DNA of 33,777 nt, from assembly GCA_018241785.1 (NCBI GenBank), contig JAFEDF010000137.1:1-33777 (forward strand), written 5' to 3'. Positions within the stretch are counted from its first letter, which is position 1, and the number at the start of each line of letters is the position of its first letter. The translations under genes and the position numbers were made by a program. Shown here one piece after another: positions 8,018-21,131 of this stretch. The stretch is from Pseudomonadota bacterium. Lineage in GTDB: Bacteria; Pseudomonadota; Gammaproteobacteria; Burkholderiales; Casimicrobiaceae. The notes beneath the pieces are model-generated. The model made no database searches, had not been told where the DNA came from, and worked only from the letters and a program-made list of their open reading frames with translations.

Positions 8018-8296
8018 CTAGTGGTAGTCCACGATCTCGACGCTGTGCGCTCCATCCGACTTCCAGACGAAGCAGATTCGCCACTGGTCGTTGACGCGAA
8101 TGCTGTGCTGGCCCTTGCGATCGGCCTTCAGTGCCTCCAGCTGGTTGCCCGGCGGGATGCGCAGGCTGGCGAGCTCGGTGGCAGCATGGATCTGAAGCAG
8201 CTTGCGCCTGGCGACCCGTTCGATGTTGCGGAAGCGGGATACGGCGCGACTATGAAACAAGGCGTCGGTATCGGCGCACGCGAAGGAGCGAATCAT
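8018..8296 (-). CDS. higB: HigB family toxin (RelE/ParE superfamily)
   Basis: The 92-aa protein matches the HigB/proteic-killer group: 'MIRSFACADTDALF' at the start, 'LASLRIPPGNQLEALKADRKGQHSIRVNDQWRICF' in the middle and 'VEIVDYH' at the end (the last two motifs abridged from a continuous match). HigB toxins cleave mRNA in the ribosomal A site. The basic residues of 'DRKGQHSIRVNDQWRI' are intact, so the toxin is probably active. The ORF is complete and the operon has its own promoter. It is the gene nearest to the guaA 3' end, at the edge of the presumed island. Confidence 0.95.
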   Translation of the reverse strand: MIRSFACADTDALFHSRAVSRFRNIERVARRKLLQIHAATELASLRIPPGNQLEALKADRKGQHSIRVNDQWRICFVWKSDGAHSVEIVDYH

Positions 8297-8301
8297 GCGG
8301 C

Positions 8302-8347
8302 ATTGTGATCCGCAAGATAGGTTCCGTCAAGCGGAACGCCATTGCGG
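8302..8347 (-). promoter_or_regulatory. higBA promoter with nested inverted repeat (putative HigA operator)
   Basis: On the minus strand, TTGACG (8330-8325, 5 of 6) is followed after exactly 17 bp by CACAAT (8307-8302, 4 of 6). Two perfect nested 6-bp inverted repeats cover the -35 region: CCGCAA (8310-8315) with TTGCGG (8342-8347), and GTTCCG (8321-8326) with CGGAAC (8332-8337). The -10 ends 5 nt before the higB ATG, so the mRNA may be leaderless. Confidence 0.55.
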
Positions 8348-8699
8348 AACTAGGTCGCAGCACGATAGCCCCGCGCTCTAGAGCCAGCAGCCTCGCCGTG
8401 AGCGTCCTGAGACAGCGGTATCGATAGGGGTTGGCGGTCGTTCGGACGCTTGTCGAATTCCCACAGCCGTACCCGTCGCGCGGCGAGCCGACACTTTTTC
8501 GTGGAAGTCCGTATCTACTACCAAGGACCCGACACGCGTCCCAGTACCCAACGCCACAACCAGACACGAGGAAACGATCAAGATGCTGCCGGACACTTCG
8601 TGAGGGGCTTCGCCCGCGTGGCGGTTCCCTTCCATCGCGGCTTGCGCGCCGCCGACGTGACGAGGTTGGAAACGGCCCCGGCGGGCTGTCTCGCCACCC
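8348..8699. other. Intergenic region between higBA promoter and guaA 3' end, no gene seen
   Basis: About 350 bp without a recognisable gene. Short ORFs on both strands look random, and no tRNA or strong terminator stem with a T-tract follows guaA. It is where a composition change begins, so it may contain the island junction. No second copy of the guaA 3' end was found in the left 8.7 kb, so an attachment-site duplication is not shown. Confidence 0.4.
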
Positions 8700-10292
<1,593 letters not shown>

Positions 10293-10295
10293 CGG

Positions 10296-11762
10296 CTATT
10301 CGACGCGGTAGTTCGGCGCTTCCTTGACGATCTGCACGTCGTGGACGTGCGATTCGCGCACCCCGGCGAACGTGATCTCGACGAACTCTCCTCGCGACGA
10401 GAGCTCCTCGACGGTCGCGCAGCCGCAGTAGCCCATCGACGCACGCAGCCCGCCCATCAGCTGCGCGATCACCGGCGCGAGCGCGCCCTTGTACGGAACG
10501 CGCCCCTCGATCCCTTCGGGCACGAGCTTCTCGGCCGCGCCCTCGCCTTCGGCGTCCTGGAAATAGCGGTCGGCGCTTCCCTGCTGCATCGCGCCGAGCG
10601 AGCCCATGCCGCGGTAGCTCTTGTACGAGCGGCCCTGGTAGAGCTCGATTTCTCCGGGAGATTCCTCGGTGCCGGCGAGTAGGCTCCCAAGCATCACCGC
10701 CGAGGCACCCGCGGCGATCGCCTTCGCGATGTCGCCCGAGTAGCGGATGCCGCCGTCGGCGATGATCGGCACGTCGCGGCCGGCCACGCCGTCGAGCGCG
10801 TCGCGGATCGCCGTGATCTGCGGCACGCCGACGCCAGCGACGATGCGCGTCGTGCAGATCGATCCGGGGCCGATGCCGATCTTGACCGCGTCGGCGCCGT
10901 GATCGGCGAGCGCCTGCGCGCCGGCCGCGGTGGCGACGTTGCCGCCGATCACCTGCACCTGCGGATGGCGCTTCTTGATCTCGCGCACACGCTCGAGCAC
11001 GCCCTGTGAGTGACCGTGCGAGGTATCGACGACGATGACGTCGGCGCCGGCCGCGACCAGCGCCTCGACGCGCTCGTCGGTGTCCGCCCCGGTGCCGACC
11101 GCGGCACCTGCACGGAGCCTGCCGTGCTCGTCCTTGCACGCGCCCGGGTGCTCGGTCGCCTTCAGGATGTCCTTGACGGTGATGAGTCCGCGCAGTTCGC
11201 GCTCGGGGCTCACGACCAGCACGCGCTCGAGGCGATGGCGGTGCATCAGCTCCTTCGCGGCGTCGAGCTCGGTGCCCTCGGGAACGGTCACCAGACGCTC
11301 GCCGGGGGTCATGATCGCCGACACCGGCTGGTCGAGGTTGGTCTCGAACCTGAGGTCGCGGTTGGTGACGATGCCGACCACGCGCCTCCCCTCGACGACG
11401 GGCAGGCCGGAGATCCGGTGCTGGCGCGTCAGCGCGAGCACCTCGCGCACCGACATCGAGGGTGGAACCGAGATCGGATCCTTGACGACTCCGCTCTCGA
11501 AGCGCTTGACCTTCGCCACCTCGGCGGCCTGGCGTGCGGGAGTCAGGTTCTTGTGGATGATGCCGAGGCCCCCCTCCTGCGCGATGGCGATCGCGAGGCG
11601 CGCATCGGTGACGGTGTCCATCGCCGCCGAAAGCAGCGGAATGTTCAGCGTGATCTGGCGCGTGAGACGGGTGACGAGCGAAACGTCGCGGGGAACGACG
11701 GTGGAGTGGGCGGGAACGAGGAGTACGTCGTCGAACGTCAGTGCCTTGCGGACGACACGCAT
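10296..11762 (-). CDS. guaB: IMP dehydrogenase
   Basis: The 488-aa enzyme oxidises IMP to XMP with NAD, the rate-limiting step of guanine nucleotide synthesis. The TIM-barrel core begins '[13 protein letters not shown]'. It is interrupted by a CBS-domain pair at about residues 95-205 and carries the catalytic loop 'GPGSICTTR' with Cys303. '[17 protein letters not shown]' lies just before the catalytic flap. All expected catalytic motifs are present. GGAGGA lies a few bases before the ATG at 11762. It is first in the guaB-guaA operon, divergent from the DUF4124 gene. Confidence 0.98.
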   Translation of the reverse strand: MRVVRKALTFDDVLLVPAHSTVVPRDVSLVTRLTRQITLNIPLLSAAMDTVTDARLAIAIAQEGGLGIIHKNLTPARQAAEVAKVKRFESGVVKDPISVPPSMSVREVLALTRQHRISGLPVVEGRRVVGIVTNRDLRFETNLDQPVSAIMTPGERLVTVPEGTELDAAKELMHRHRLERVLVVSPERELRGLITVKDILKATEHPGACKDEHGRLRAGAAVGTGADTDERVEALVAAGADVIVVDTSHGHSQGVLERVREIKKRHPQVQVIGGNVATAAGAQALADHGADAVKIGIGPGSICTTRIVAGVGVPQITAIRDALDGVAGRDVPIIADGGIRYSGDIAKAIAAGASAVMLGSLLAGTEESPGEIELYQGRSYKSYRGMGSLGAMQQGSADRYFQDAEGEGAAEKLVPEGIEGRVPYKGALAPVIAQLMGGLRASMGYCGCATVEELSSRGEFVEITFAGVRESHVHDVQIVKEAPNYRVE

Positions 11763-11787
11763 CGATTCCTCCGGGGCGCAAAAAGCG

Positions 11788-11793
11788 ATTATA
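11788..11793 (-). promoter_or_regulatory. Perfect -10 box upstream of guaB
   Basis: The minus strand reads TATAAT here, 25 bp before the guaB ATG, with GGAGGA in between. No good -35 hexamer is found 16-18 bp upstream, so activator help or a weak -35 is implied. In DNA this GC-rich a perfect -10 at the right place is unlikely to be chance. Confidence 0.5.
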
Positions 11794-11855
11794 CCGGGGT
11801 GCCCGAAGCCCTCCGGCGCCGATGTCGCCGATCCCGCGCTGGCGTCGCGGCGACA

Positions 11856-11871
11856 CCTGCGGGACCGCAGG
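11856..11871. repeat. Perfect 7-bp palindrome in the guaB/DUF4124 divergent region
   Basis: CCTGCGG-GA-CCGCAGG is an exact inverted repeat with a 2-nt centre. It lies about 65 bp upstream of the guaB -10 and 23 bp before the possible -35 of the DUF4124 gene. It does not look like the enterobacterial PurR box. It could be an operator or a chance GC-rich palindrome. Confidence 0.35.
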
Positions 11872-11893
11872 CGCCGTTCAGCGGCCCGGACGA

Positions 11894-11923
11894 TTGACTC
11901 GGGCGAGGCCGCCGAGGTACCTT
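11894..11923 (+). promoter_or_regulatory. Possible promoter of the DUF4124 gene
   Basis: TTGACT (11894-11899, 5 of 6) is followed 18 bp later by TACCTT (11918-11923, 3 of 6), about 29 bp before the ATG. GGGG lies 7 nt before the start codon as a weak ribosome site. The -10 is poor, so this is tentative. Confidence 0.3.
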
Positions 11924-11952
11924 GCCAATGTCATAAAACATGGGGCAAACCG

Positions 11953-12417
11953 ATGCTTCGACCGCTATCGCTCGTGGCTGCCGGTCTCGCACTCGCCATC
12001 GGGACGGCGACTCCCGTCGCGGCTGCAGTCTACAAGTGGACCGACTCGCAGGGACGCGTCGTCTACTCCGACCAGCCTCCGCCGCCGAGCGTGACAGGCG
12101 CCGAACTCAAGGCGCCGCCGCCGCCCGCCAACCCGAATGCCGCCAAGGAGCTCGCCCAGCAGGAAGCCGCCTATCAGAAGCGAACGTCGGACGCGGCGAC
12201 CGCGCAGGCGGCCGCCGCGAAGGCCCGCGCCGACGAAGCCGACCATGCGCACGGCTGCGCGATGGCCAAGTCGACGCTGCTGCAGCTCGCCGACGGGTCG
12301 GTACCGATTACGCGCTACGGCGCGAACGGTCAGCGCGAGACGATGAGCGACGCGGCGCGCACCCAGGAACAGGCGCGCGTCACCGCGTGGATGCGCGACA
12401 ACAAGTGCCCCGGCTGA
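11953..12417 (+). CDS. DUF4124 domain-containing exported protein
   Basis: The 154-aa protein has an N-terminal signal peptide (hydrophobic residues about 5-22, likely cut after 'PVAAA'). The DUF4124 signature follows, 'VYKWTDSQGRVVYSDQPP' (about 25-42), a small domain of unknown function common in proteobacterial envelope proteins. A proline-rich stretch and an alanine-rich, probably helical segment (about 65-100) come next, and two cysteines near the C-terminus could form a disulphide. The start at ATG 11953 is set by the signal peptide. It is divergent from guaB and its 3' end is 6 bp from that of ppiD. Confidence 0.85.
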   Translation: MLRPLSLVAAGLALAIGTATPVAAAVYKWTDSQGRVVYSDQPPPPSVTGAELKAPPPPANPNAAKELAQQEAAYQKRTSDAATAQAAAAKARADEADHAHGCAMAKSTLLQLADGSVPITRYGANGQRETMSDAARTQEQARVTAWMRDNKCPG

Positions 12418-12423
12418 CCGTGT

Positions 12424-14331
12424 TCACTCCTGCGCCTTCTTCTCGAGCATCGCCTGGTTGATCGTCACCTTGGTGGCGGCGCGCAGGCTCTCGACGTAAG
12501 CCCGCATCAATTCCTGCCCTGCCTCGGCGCCGACGCTCGTCGCCGCCTCGGTGACCGTGGCCGGAGGGGGTGCCGGCCCGTCGGTCACCTTGTCGATCCG
12601 GTAGATCGCGAAATCGCCGTCGGCGCGCGGCGAGCCGACGTAGGCCGGAAGCCTGGCCCGGTCGGCTTCGAAGATCATCGTCACCGCGTCGGGCGCGAAA
12701 TCGGCTGACGGCTTCGAACGCGTCAGGCCGACCGCCTTGCCGAAGGTCACACCGGTCGCCGCGTCGCCCTTGGCGAGCAGCGCCAGCTTCGCCTCGCCGT
12801 CCTTCTTCGCCTCAGCCGCGGCGCGCTCCTGCGTCAGCCGCTTGCGGATGTCGTCCTGCACGCCGGCGAGCGGCTTCGGCGCCGCCGGCTTGTATTCGAC
12901 GACGCGGCCGGACATCAGCGTGTTGGGCGACACCTCGATCGCCTCGGTGTTGCGCTTCGCCTGGATCGAATCCGGCGAGAAGATCGCCTTCACGAACTTC
13001 GCGTTGCCGAGGGCCAGCGCCTGGATCTGCGCGCGCGTCATCAGGCCGGTAGTCTTCACCTCGAGACCGAGCGCCTTCGCCGGGCCGGTGAGCGAATCGG
13101 CCTGCTCGTAGACGGCATTCTGGAACTGCTCGGCGAGCGAGGCGAACTTGTCTGCCGCCTTCTGCTTGCGAAGATCGGCCTCGATGCGCGCCTTCACCTC
13201 GTCGAGCGACTGCACGTGGGCGGGTGTGATTCCGGTGACCTTGATCACGTGGTAGCCGAAGTTGGTCTCGACCGGGCCGACGATGTCGCCGACCTTGGCG
13301 CCGAACACCGCGTCCTCGAACGGCTTGACCATCGAGCCGCGAGCGAACGACCCGAGCTCGCCGCCCTGCGCGGCCGAGCCCGGATCCTGCGAATACTCCT
13401 TGGCGAGCGCCGCGAAATCGTCCGGATGCGCGCGTGCCTTGGCGAGGATCTCCTCGGCCTTCTGCTTCGCCGCCGCCTTGTCGGCGGCGCTCGCGTCGGG
13501 CTTGACGGCGATCAGGATGTGCGACGCCTGCCGCTCTTCCTGCGTCGTGTACTGCCGCTTGTTCGTTTCGTAGACCTGCTTCACCTCATCCGGAGTCACC
13601 GTCATCTGTGCGGCGAGGTCGCTCTGCGACAGGATCAGGTACTCGATCTTCGCCTGCTCCGGCGTCTCGAACAGGTTGCGGTGGCTGTCGTAGTACGCCT
13701 TGACGTCGGCGTCGCTCACCTTGATCGCGGCGGCGAGCGGTGCGGCGGCGATGGTCGCCGTCGCCACCGTGCGCGTCTGGTCGAGGAGCGCGAGGTAATG
13801 CGCAACGGTCGATTTCGCGGCAAAGCTCGCGCCGACGACCGGTTGCTGGAGCTGGTTCAGCACGAGCTCGCCGCGCACGCGCTGCTCGAATCCCAACGGG
13901 GACATGCCCTGCCCCGCGAGAACCTCCGCGTAGCGCGTCGCCGAGAAGCGGCCGTCGACCTGGAACGGCGCGAGGCCGCCGATGAACCGGCGAAGCTCGA
14001 CGTCGCTGATGCTGAAGTGCTCTGAACGTGCCTGGTTCTCGAGCAGCCGCTGGTCGATCAGCTGGTTGAGGAGGTCATAGCGGACCGCGGGGTTGTCGAG
14101 CATCGCCGGATCGAACTTGCCGCCGAGCGCCTGGCGCAGCCGCTGCTCCTGGCCGCGCAGCGCATCGTCGAAGTCGGTCTGTGCGATCTTGTTCCCGCCG
14201 ACGTCGGCGACGCTGTCGCTGCCGCTGTGGCTCGTGAAGTACTGGTAGGTGCCGAAGAACACGAACGGCAGCGTGACGAGCCCCATGATGATCTGGGCGA
14301 GGTTCTTGTGCCGGTGGAGGAGATCGAACAT
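12424..14331 (-). CDS. ppiD: Peptidyl-prolyl cis-trans isomerase PpiD (SurA_N/parvulin), membrane-anchored periplasmic foldase
   Basis: At 635 aa it matches PpiD in length and layout. It has a short cytoplasmic N-terminus, one membrane anchor at about residues 12-31 ('[20 protein letters not shown]'), a SurA-like chaperone region, and a parvulin domain around 265-370 marked by '[11 protein letters not shown]' and '[21 protein letters not shown]'. PpiD sits at the SecYEG exit and helps fold exported proteins. It is transcribed in the same direction as hupB and the two tRNAs, but a strong terminator at 14375-14400 separates them, so it needs its own promoter or read-through. No strong Shine-Dalgarno was seen. 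Confidence 0.95.
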   Translation of the reverse strand: MFDLLHRHKNLAQIIMGLVTLPFVFFGTYQYFTSHSGSDSVADVGGNKIAQTDFDDALRGQEQRLRQALGGKFDPAMLDNPAVRYDLLNQLIDQRLLENQARSEHFSISDVELRRFIGGLAPFQVDGRFSATRYAEVLAGQGMSPLGFEQRVRGELVLNQLQQPVVGASFAAKSTVAHYLALLDQTRTVATATIAAAPLAAAIKVSDADVKAYYDSHRNLFETPEQAKIEYLILSQSDLAAQMTVTPDEVKQVYETNKRQYTTQEERQASHILIAVKPDASAADKAAAKQKAEEILAKARAHPDDFAALAKEYSQDPGSAAQGGELGSFARGSMVKPFEDAVFGAKVGDIVGPVETNFGYHVIKVTGITPAHVQSLDEVKARIEADLRKQKAADKFASLAEQFQNAVYEQADSLTGPAKALGLEVKTTGLMTRAQIQALALGNAKFVKAIFSPDSIQAKRNTEAIEVSPNTLMSGRVVEYKPAAPKPLAGVQDDIRKRLTQERAAAEAKKDGEAKLALLAKGDAATGVTFGKAVGLTRSKPSADFAPDAVTMIFEADRARLPAYVGSPRADGDFAIYRIDKVTDGPAPPPATVTEAATSVGAEAGQELMRAYVESLRAATKVTINQAMLEKKAQE

Positions 14332-14374
14332 GGCGGAGTCGGGAACGGGGCTGAGGTGGCGCCCGGGCGCTATG

Positions 14375-14400
14375 AAAAAGGGCGAACTCGCGTTCGCCCC
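14375..14400 (-). terminator. Rho-independent terminator after tRNA-Asp
   Basis: On the minus strand a perfect 8-bp stem (GGGCGAAC and GTTCGCCC, loop of 4) is followed directly by TTTTT. It lies 17 bp after the tRNA-Asp CCA end and 43 bp before the ppiD start, so it ends the lon-hupB-tRNA transcript. Confidence 0.85.
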
Positions 14401-14416
14401 TCAGGTGCCGGAATGC

Positions 14417-14493
14417 TGGCGGAGTGGACGGGACTCGAACCCGCGACCCCCGGCGTGACAGGCCGGTATTCTAACCAACTGAACTACCACTCC
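14417..14493 (-). tRNA. tRNA-Asp (anticodon GTC)
   Basis: A 77-nt cloverleaf on the minus strand, including an encoded CCA (14419-14417). The acceptor stem GGAGTGG/CCACTCC, the D-arm 'TAGTTCAGTTGGTTAGA', the anticodon loop 'CTGTCAC' with GTC, and the T-arm 'GGTTCGAGTCC' are all intact. It is second of a tRNA-Val/tRNA-Asp pair behind hupB. Confidence 0.97.
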
Positions 14494-14541
14494 CTCGTGC
14501 AAAGCCGCTGCGCGATGCCTGCCATCCGTCCCGTCGCGCAT

Positions 14542-14616
14542 TGGTGGGTGCTGACGGGATCGAACCGCCGACATTCGCCTTGTAAGGGCGGCGCTCTACC
14601 GCTGAGCTAAGCACCC
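14542..14616 (-). tRNA. tRNA-Val (anticodon TAC)
   Basis: A 75-nt cloverleaf on the minus strand with encoded CCA (14544-14542). The acceptor stem GGGTGCT/AGCACCC, the D-arm 'TAGCTCAGCGGTAGAGC', the anticodon loop 'CTTACAA' with TAC, and the T-arm 'GGTTCGATCCC' are intact. It starts 31 bp after hupB without a terminator in between, so it is probably processed from a hupB transcript. Confidence 0.97.
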
Positions 14617-14647
14617 GGTCACCACGGCCTGAGCGCTGCGAAGTCGA

Positions 14648-14920
14648 TCAGTTTAATGCATCCTTCAGGGCTTTGCCAGCGCGAAACTTCGGAACCTTGG
14701 CCGCCTTGATGCGGATCGACGCACCGGTGCGCGGGTTGCGCCCGGACCGCGGGCTGCGCCTGCCGACGTAGAACGATCCAAAGCCGACGAGCGTCACCAT
14801 GTCGCCCTTGCGCAGCGACGTCTTGATCGCCCCGACGGTCGCGTCGAGCGCGCGTCCGGCGGCCGCCTTCGAAATGTCCGCATGACGAGCGATCGCGTCG
14901 ATCATCTCTGACTTGTTCAC
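14648..14920 (-). CDS. hupB: DNA-binding protein HU
   Basis: The 90-aa protein is the standard length for HU. The family signature '[21 protein letters not shown]' (about residues 46-66, shown to its ends only in part) forms the DNA-bending arms; the N-terminal helical dimerisation half begins '[10 protein letters not shown]'. It starts with GTG at 14920, preceded by AAGGA at good distance. It bends and compacts DNA as a dimer. Location right after lon is the classical proteobacterial arrangement, and the gap to lon is 45 bp without a terminator. Confidence 0.97.
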   Translation of the reverse strand: MNKSEMIDAIARHADISKAAAGRALDATVGAIKTSLRKGDMVTLVGFGSFYVGRRSPRSGRNPRTGASIRIKAAKVPKFRAGKALKDALN

Positions 14921-14965
14921 CTGACGTCCTTTCCCGAAATGAGTGTCCCCGCCGGCGCGCGCGGC

Positions 14966-17410
<2,445 letters not shown>

Positions 17411-17439
17411 GCGTACCTCGGGGATAAGCGTCCGATTGG

Positions 17440-17467
17440 AGATGGGGGCCGGCCGGCGAAACGCAAC
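17440..17467 (-). promoter_or_regulatory. Possible heat-shock (sigma-32) promoter of lon
   Basis: The minus strand has GTTGCG (17467-17462), 14 bp, then CCCCATCT (17447-17440). CCCCATNT is the sigma-32 -10 consensus and 13-14 bp is its normal spacing; the -35 is only partly like CTTGAA. lon is a heat-shock gene in proteobacteria. The promoter lies between the inserted ATPase gene and lon, so lon would be independent of the insertion. Confidence 0.4.
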
Positions 17468-17606
17468 GCTCGCCGGCGCCCGCAAGGCATAGACCATGCC
17501 GGCGCAAGGGTCTCGCGCCGGGGCTCAGGGTGGATTATGCCGGATCGGCGTTCGGCGACCGCCTGCTTGCGCTGCTTCGACCCGATCCCGATCGCACTCG
17601 AACAAC

Positions 17607-18854
17607 TCATGCCGACGCCCATAGGGCTCGGATCGGAACGGCGAAGAGCCCCTCTCCGAACCCGACGCAAGCGTCACCGTCGTAGAGCACGACCCCAGCC
17701 GCGAAGCGTCCACCGAGGGTCGCGCGCAGCTTGCGAAGGCCGCGGAAATCCGTGGCAGTCACGGTGGCCGCTGCCTTCACTTCGACGCCCGCGACGTCGC
17801 CACCACTGCGTTCCATCACGAGGTCTACCTCGACTCCGTCCTTGTCCCGGAAGTGATGAAAGCGGATGTCGTCGTCGCGCCAGCTCGCCTGCCGTCGCAG
17901 TTCCTGGAACGCGAATGTCTCCGATAACTGGCCGAGCATGCCGCGATCACGCCAGAGCGCATCGGCGTCTATCCCGAGTAGCGCGCAGGCAACGCCCGTG
18001 TCGCTGACATGCAGCTTGGGGGACTTCACCAGCCGGCTCAGTCTGTTGCTGTGCCACGGCGGCAGCGACTCGACCAGGAACACCCGCTCCAATAAGTTGA
18101 CGTAATCCTTGATCGTCGGGCGACTGAGCTGAAACGGCGCAGCCAGGTCGCTCACATTGAGCAGTCGCGCGGTCTGGCCGGCAGCGACGCCGAGCAGTCT
18201 TGGAAGCACTTCCAGAGACGCAATGCGGGCCAAGGTCGCTACGTCGCGCTGAACCAACGCCTCGATGTAATCGCGGTACCAAGCCGCGCGGCGACGTGGG
18301 AACGGCCGCGCGAGGGCGGCCGGGTATCCCCCAGCGACGATCCGCTCGGCCAGCTCCCGACCAAGCCGCCCGTGATGTCGGACCTTGAATCGTCCCTCGA
18401 ACAGAATATCGAGGAACGCCGGCTCCCGTCCCGCCAGCTCGCACTGCGCCAGCGGGTGCAGGCGCTGGATCGCCATCCTCCCTGCCAGTGAATCCGCAAG
18501 GCGCGGGACGAACAGCACGTTCGCCGAACCCGTGAGCAGGAACCGGCCGGCACGGCGATCACGGTCAACGGTCGCCTTGATCGCTGTGAAGAGCGCCGGT
18601 ATCCGCTGCACCTCGTCGAGAATCGTGCGCTCAGGCAGATCGGCAATGAAGCCCACCGGATCGGCAGAAGCCGCCTCGAGGGCGACTGCCTCGTCGAAAT
18701 TGAAGTAGGCGTAGCCCCGCTTGCGACCGAGCATCTGCGCCAACGTCGTCTTGCCACACTGCCGCGGGCCGTGGATCAGTACGACAGGGGAATCGTCGAG
18801 CGCCTGTTCCAGCGCCGGGGCCGCGAATCGCGGATGTAGGAGCTCGCGCGACAT
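17607..18854 (-). CDS. AAA-family ATPase with DUF4143 domain, inserted between clpX and lon
   Basis: The 415-aa protein has an N-terminal P-loop ATPase: Walker A 'GPRQCGKTT' (29-37), Walker B-like 'TILDEVQRIP' (77-86) and 'FLLTGSANV' (105-113, sensor 1). The middle (about 225-265) resembles a winged helix. The C-terminal DUF4143 region holds 'DGVEVDLVMERS' and 'AGVEVKAA' (about 339-362), resembling the D...ExK core of PD-(D/E)XK nucleases. This family is widespread, patchily distributed and functionally uncharacterised, often seen in mobile or defence-linked contexts. Here it splits clpX from lon, which are normally adjacent. It carries its own promoter and repeats upstream. Confidence 0.88.
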   Translation of the reverse strand: MSRELLHPRFAAPALEQALDDSPVVLIHGPRQCGKTTLAQMLGRKRGYAYFNFDEAVALEAASADPVGFIADLPERTILDEVQRIPALFTAIKATVDRDRRAGRFLLTGSANVLFVPRLADSLAGRMAIQRLHPLAQCELAGREPAFLDILFEGRFKVRHHGRLGRELAERIVAGGYPAALARPFPRRRAAWYRDYIEALVQRDVATLARIASLEVLPRLLGVAAGQTARLLNVSDLAAPFQLSRPTIKDYVNLLERVFLVESLPPWHSNRLSRLVKSPKLHVSDTGVACALLGIDADALWRDRGMLGQLSETFAFQELRRQASWRDDDIRFHHFRDKDGVEVDLVMERSGGDVAGVEVKAAATVTATDFRGLRKLRATLGGRFAAGVVLYDGDACVGFGEGLFAVPIRALWASA

Positions 18855-18862
18855 TGCAGCCG

Positions 18863-18918
18863 ATCATAAGGTTATGGTCCGGCCAATTGCAACTACTACT
18901 GTCGGCCAGTTGAAACTA
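18863..18918 (-). promoter_or_regulatory. Promoter of the DUF4143 ATPase with two 16-bp direct repeats
   Basis: Two copies of a 16-bp motif, CGGCCAATTGCAACTA (18880-18895) and CGGCCAGTTGAAACTA (18903-18918), match at 14 of 16 positions and start 23 bp apart. On the minus strand the copy nearer the gene contains TTGCAA (18892-18887), followed 18 bp later by TATGAT (18868-18863, 5 of 6), which ends 8 nt before the ATG. The repeats therefore overlap or lie just upstream of the -35, as expected for an operator. Confidence 0.5.
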
Positions 18919-18974
18919 TGGATCGACCCTTTCGCGCCGTTGCCTCCGATCACCTCACCGAATCGGCAGACGGG

Positions 18975-19127
18975 GGTGCGGGAAAGTCCGAGCGCGAGCG
19001 CCTGCCGCAGCGGGTGGCGCCGCGAGCGAGTTCCGATAGGATCATCACGCCGCTGAATTGGTCGAGCGACGTCGCGCCGGGCACCCGCAGGCAGGCGTTT
19101 GCGGACATTCGAGCACTTTCCCGCACC
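18975..19127. repeat. 153-bp nested inverted-repeat element between clpX and the ATPase gene
   Basis: The ends are a perfect 13-bp inverted repeat: GGTGCGGGAAAGT at 18975-18987 and its complement at 19115-19127. A second, imperfect pair lies inside: 18999-19016 and 19082-19097 share CGCCTGCC and GCGGGTG with a small length difference. No target-site duplication is visible and no ORF of coding character lies within. It could be a MITE-like or REP-like mobile repeat, or a structured RNA or terminator region after clpX (stop at 19165). There is no T-tract. Confidence 0.5.
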
Positions 19128-19164
19128 GCACCCACCGTCCGGGTAGCGCGAAGCGACCGAACGG

Positions 19165-20436
<1,272 letters not shown>

Positions 20437-20476
20437 CAGGGTCGATGTTTCGCTGGGCAGGTCCCTGCGGAGGACT

Positions 20477-21088
20477 CTACCCGGCAGTTGCCCTTTTTTG
20501 CAAGACTTTGTCGACTAGCCCGTACTCCCGGGCCTGCTCGGCGGTCAGAAAATTGTCACGCTCGGTGTCGCGCGCGATCTGCTCGACCGGCTTGCCGGTG
20601 TGGACGGCCATCAGCTGGTTGAGCCGCTGGCGCAGGCTCAGGATGTACTTGGCGTGGATCTCGACATCGGACGCCTGGCCCTGGAAGCCACCCAGCGGCT
20701 GGTGGATCATGACATCGGAATTGGGCAAGGCGTAGCGCTTGCCCTTCGCGCCGGCGGCGAGAAGGAAGGCTCCCATCGACGCCGCCATCCCGACGCAGAG
20801 CGTCGACACGTCGGGCTTGATGAACTGCATCGTGTCGTAGATCGCGAAGCCTGCGGCAATCGAGCCGCCCGGCGAATTGATGTAGAAATGGATGTCCTTG
20901 TCCGGGTTCTCGGACTCGAGGAACAGCATCTGCGCGACGACGAGGTTCGCCGTCGCCTCGTTGACCGGCCCGACCAGGAACACGACGCGCTCCTTCAGCA
21001 GGCGCGAGTAGATGTCGTACGCGCGCTCGCCGCGTCCGCTCTGCTCGATCACCATCGGGATCAGGCCCAGTCCTCTCGGTTCTTCCAT
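20477..21088 (-). CDS. clpP: ATP-dependent Clp protease proteolytic subunit ClpP
   Basis: The 203-aa serine peptidase forms the double heptameric ring of ClpXP. The catalytic triad is Ser104 ([10 protein letters not shown]), His129 (MIHQPLGG) and Asp178 (DTERDNF), with the same spacing as the E. coli enzyme (25 and 49 residues). A short N-terminal propeptide is likely, with processing before the '[19 protein letters not shown]' segment. It lies 43 bp after tig and 40 bp before clpX. Confidence 0.98.
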   Translation of the reverse strand: MEEPRGLGLIPMVIEQSGRGERAYDIYSRLLKERVVFLVGPVNEATANLVVAQMLFLESENPDKDIHFYINSPGGSIAAGFAIYDTMQFIKPDVSTLCVGMAASMGAFLLAAGAKGKRYALPNSDVMIHQPLGGFQGQASDVEIHAKYILSLRQRLNQLMAVHTGKPVEQIARDTERDNFLTAEQAREYGLVDKVLQKRATAG

Positions 21089-21131
21089 CGTCTGCCTTCG
21101 TCTGTGGTTCGTCCGGGCGCTGCCGCGCCGC

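Noticed and set aside
8378..8635. Short minus-strand ORF (85 codons) in the guaA-higB gap as a possible integrase or small protein
   Set aside because: No tyrosine-recombinase motif, no ribosome site and no coding-like composition were found.
14417..14616. tRNA-Asp and tRNA-Val as island attachment sites
   Set aside because: The flanks are core genes (hupB, ppiD) in the standard order and no repeat of a tRNA 3' end was found in the window.
18855..18918. The two direct repeats as a start of a CRISPR array
   Set aside because: Only two imperfect 16-bp copies with a 7-bp gap exist, there are no cas genes, and the position over a promoter fits an operator better.
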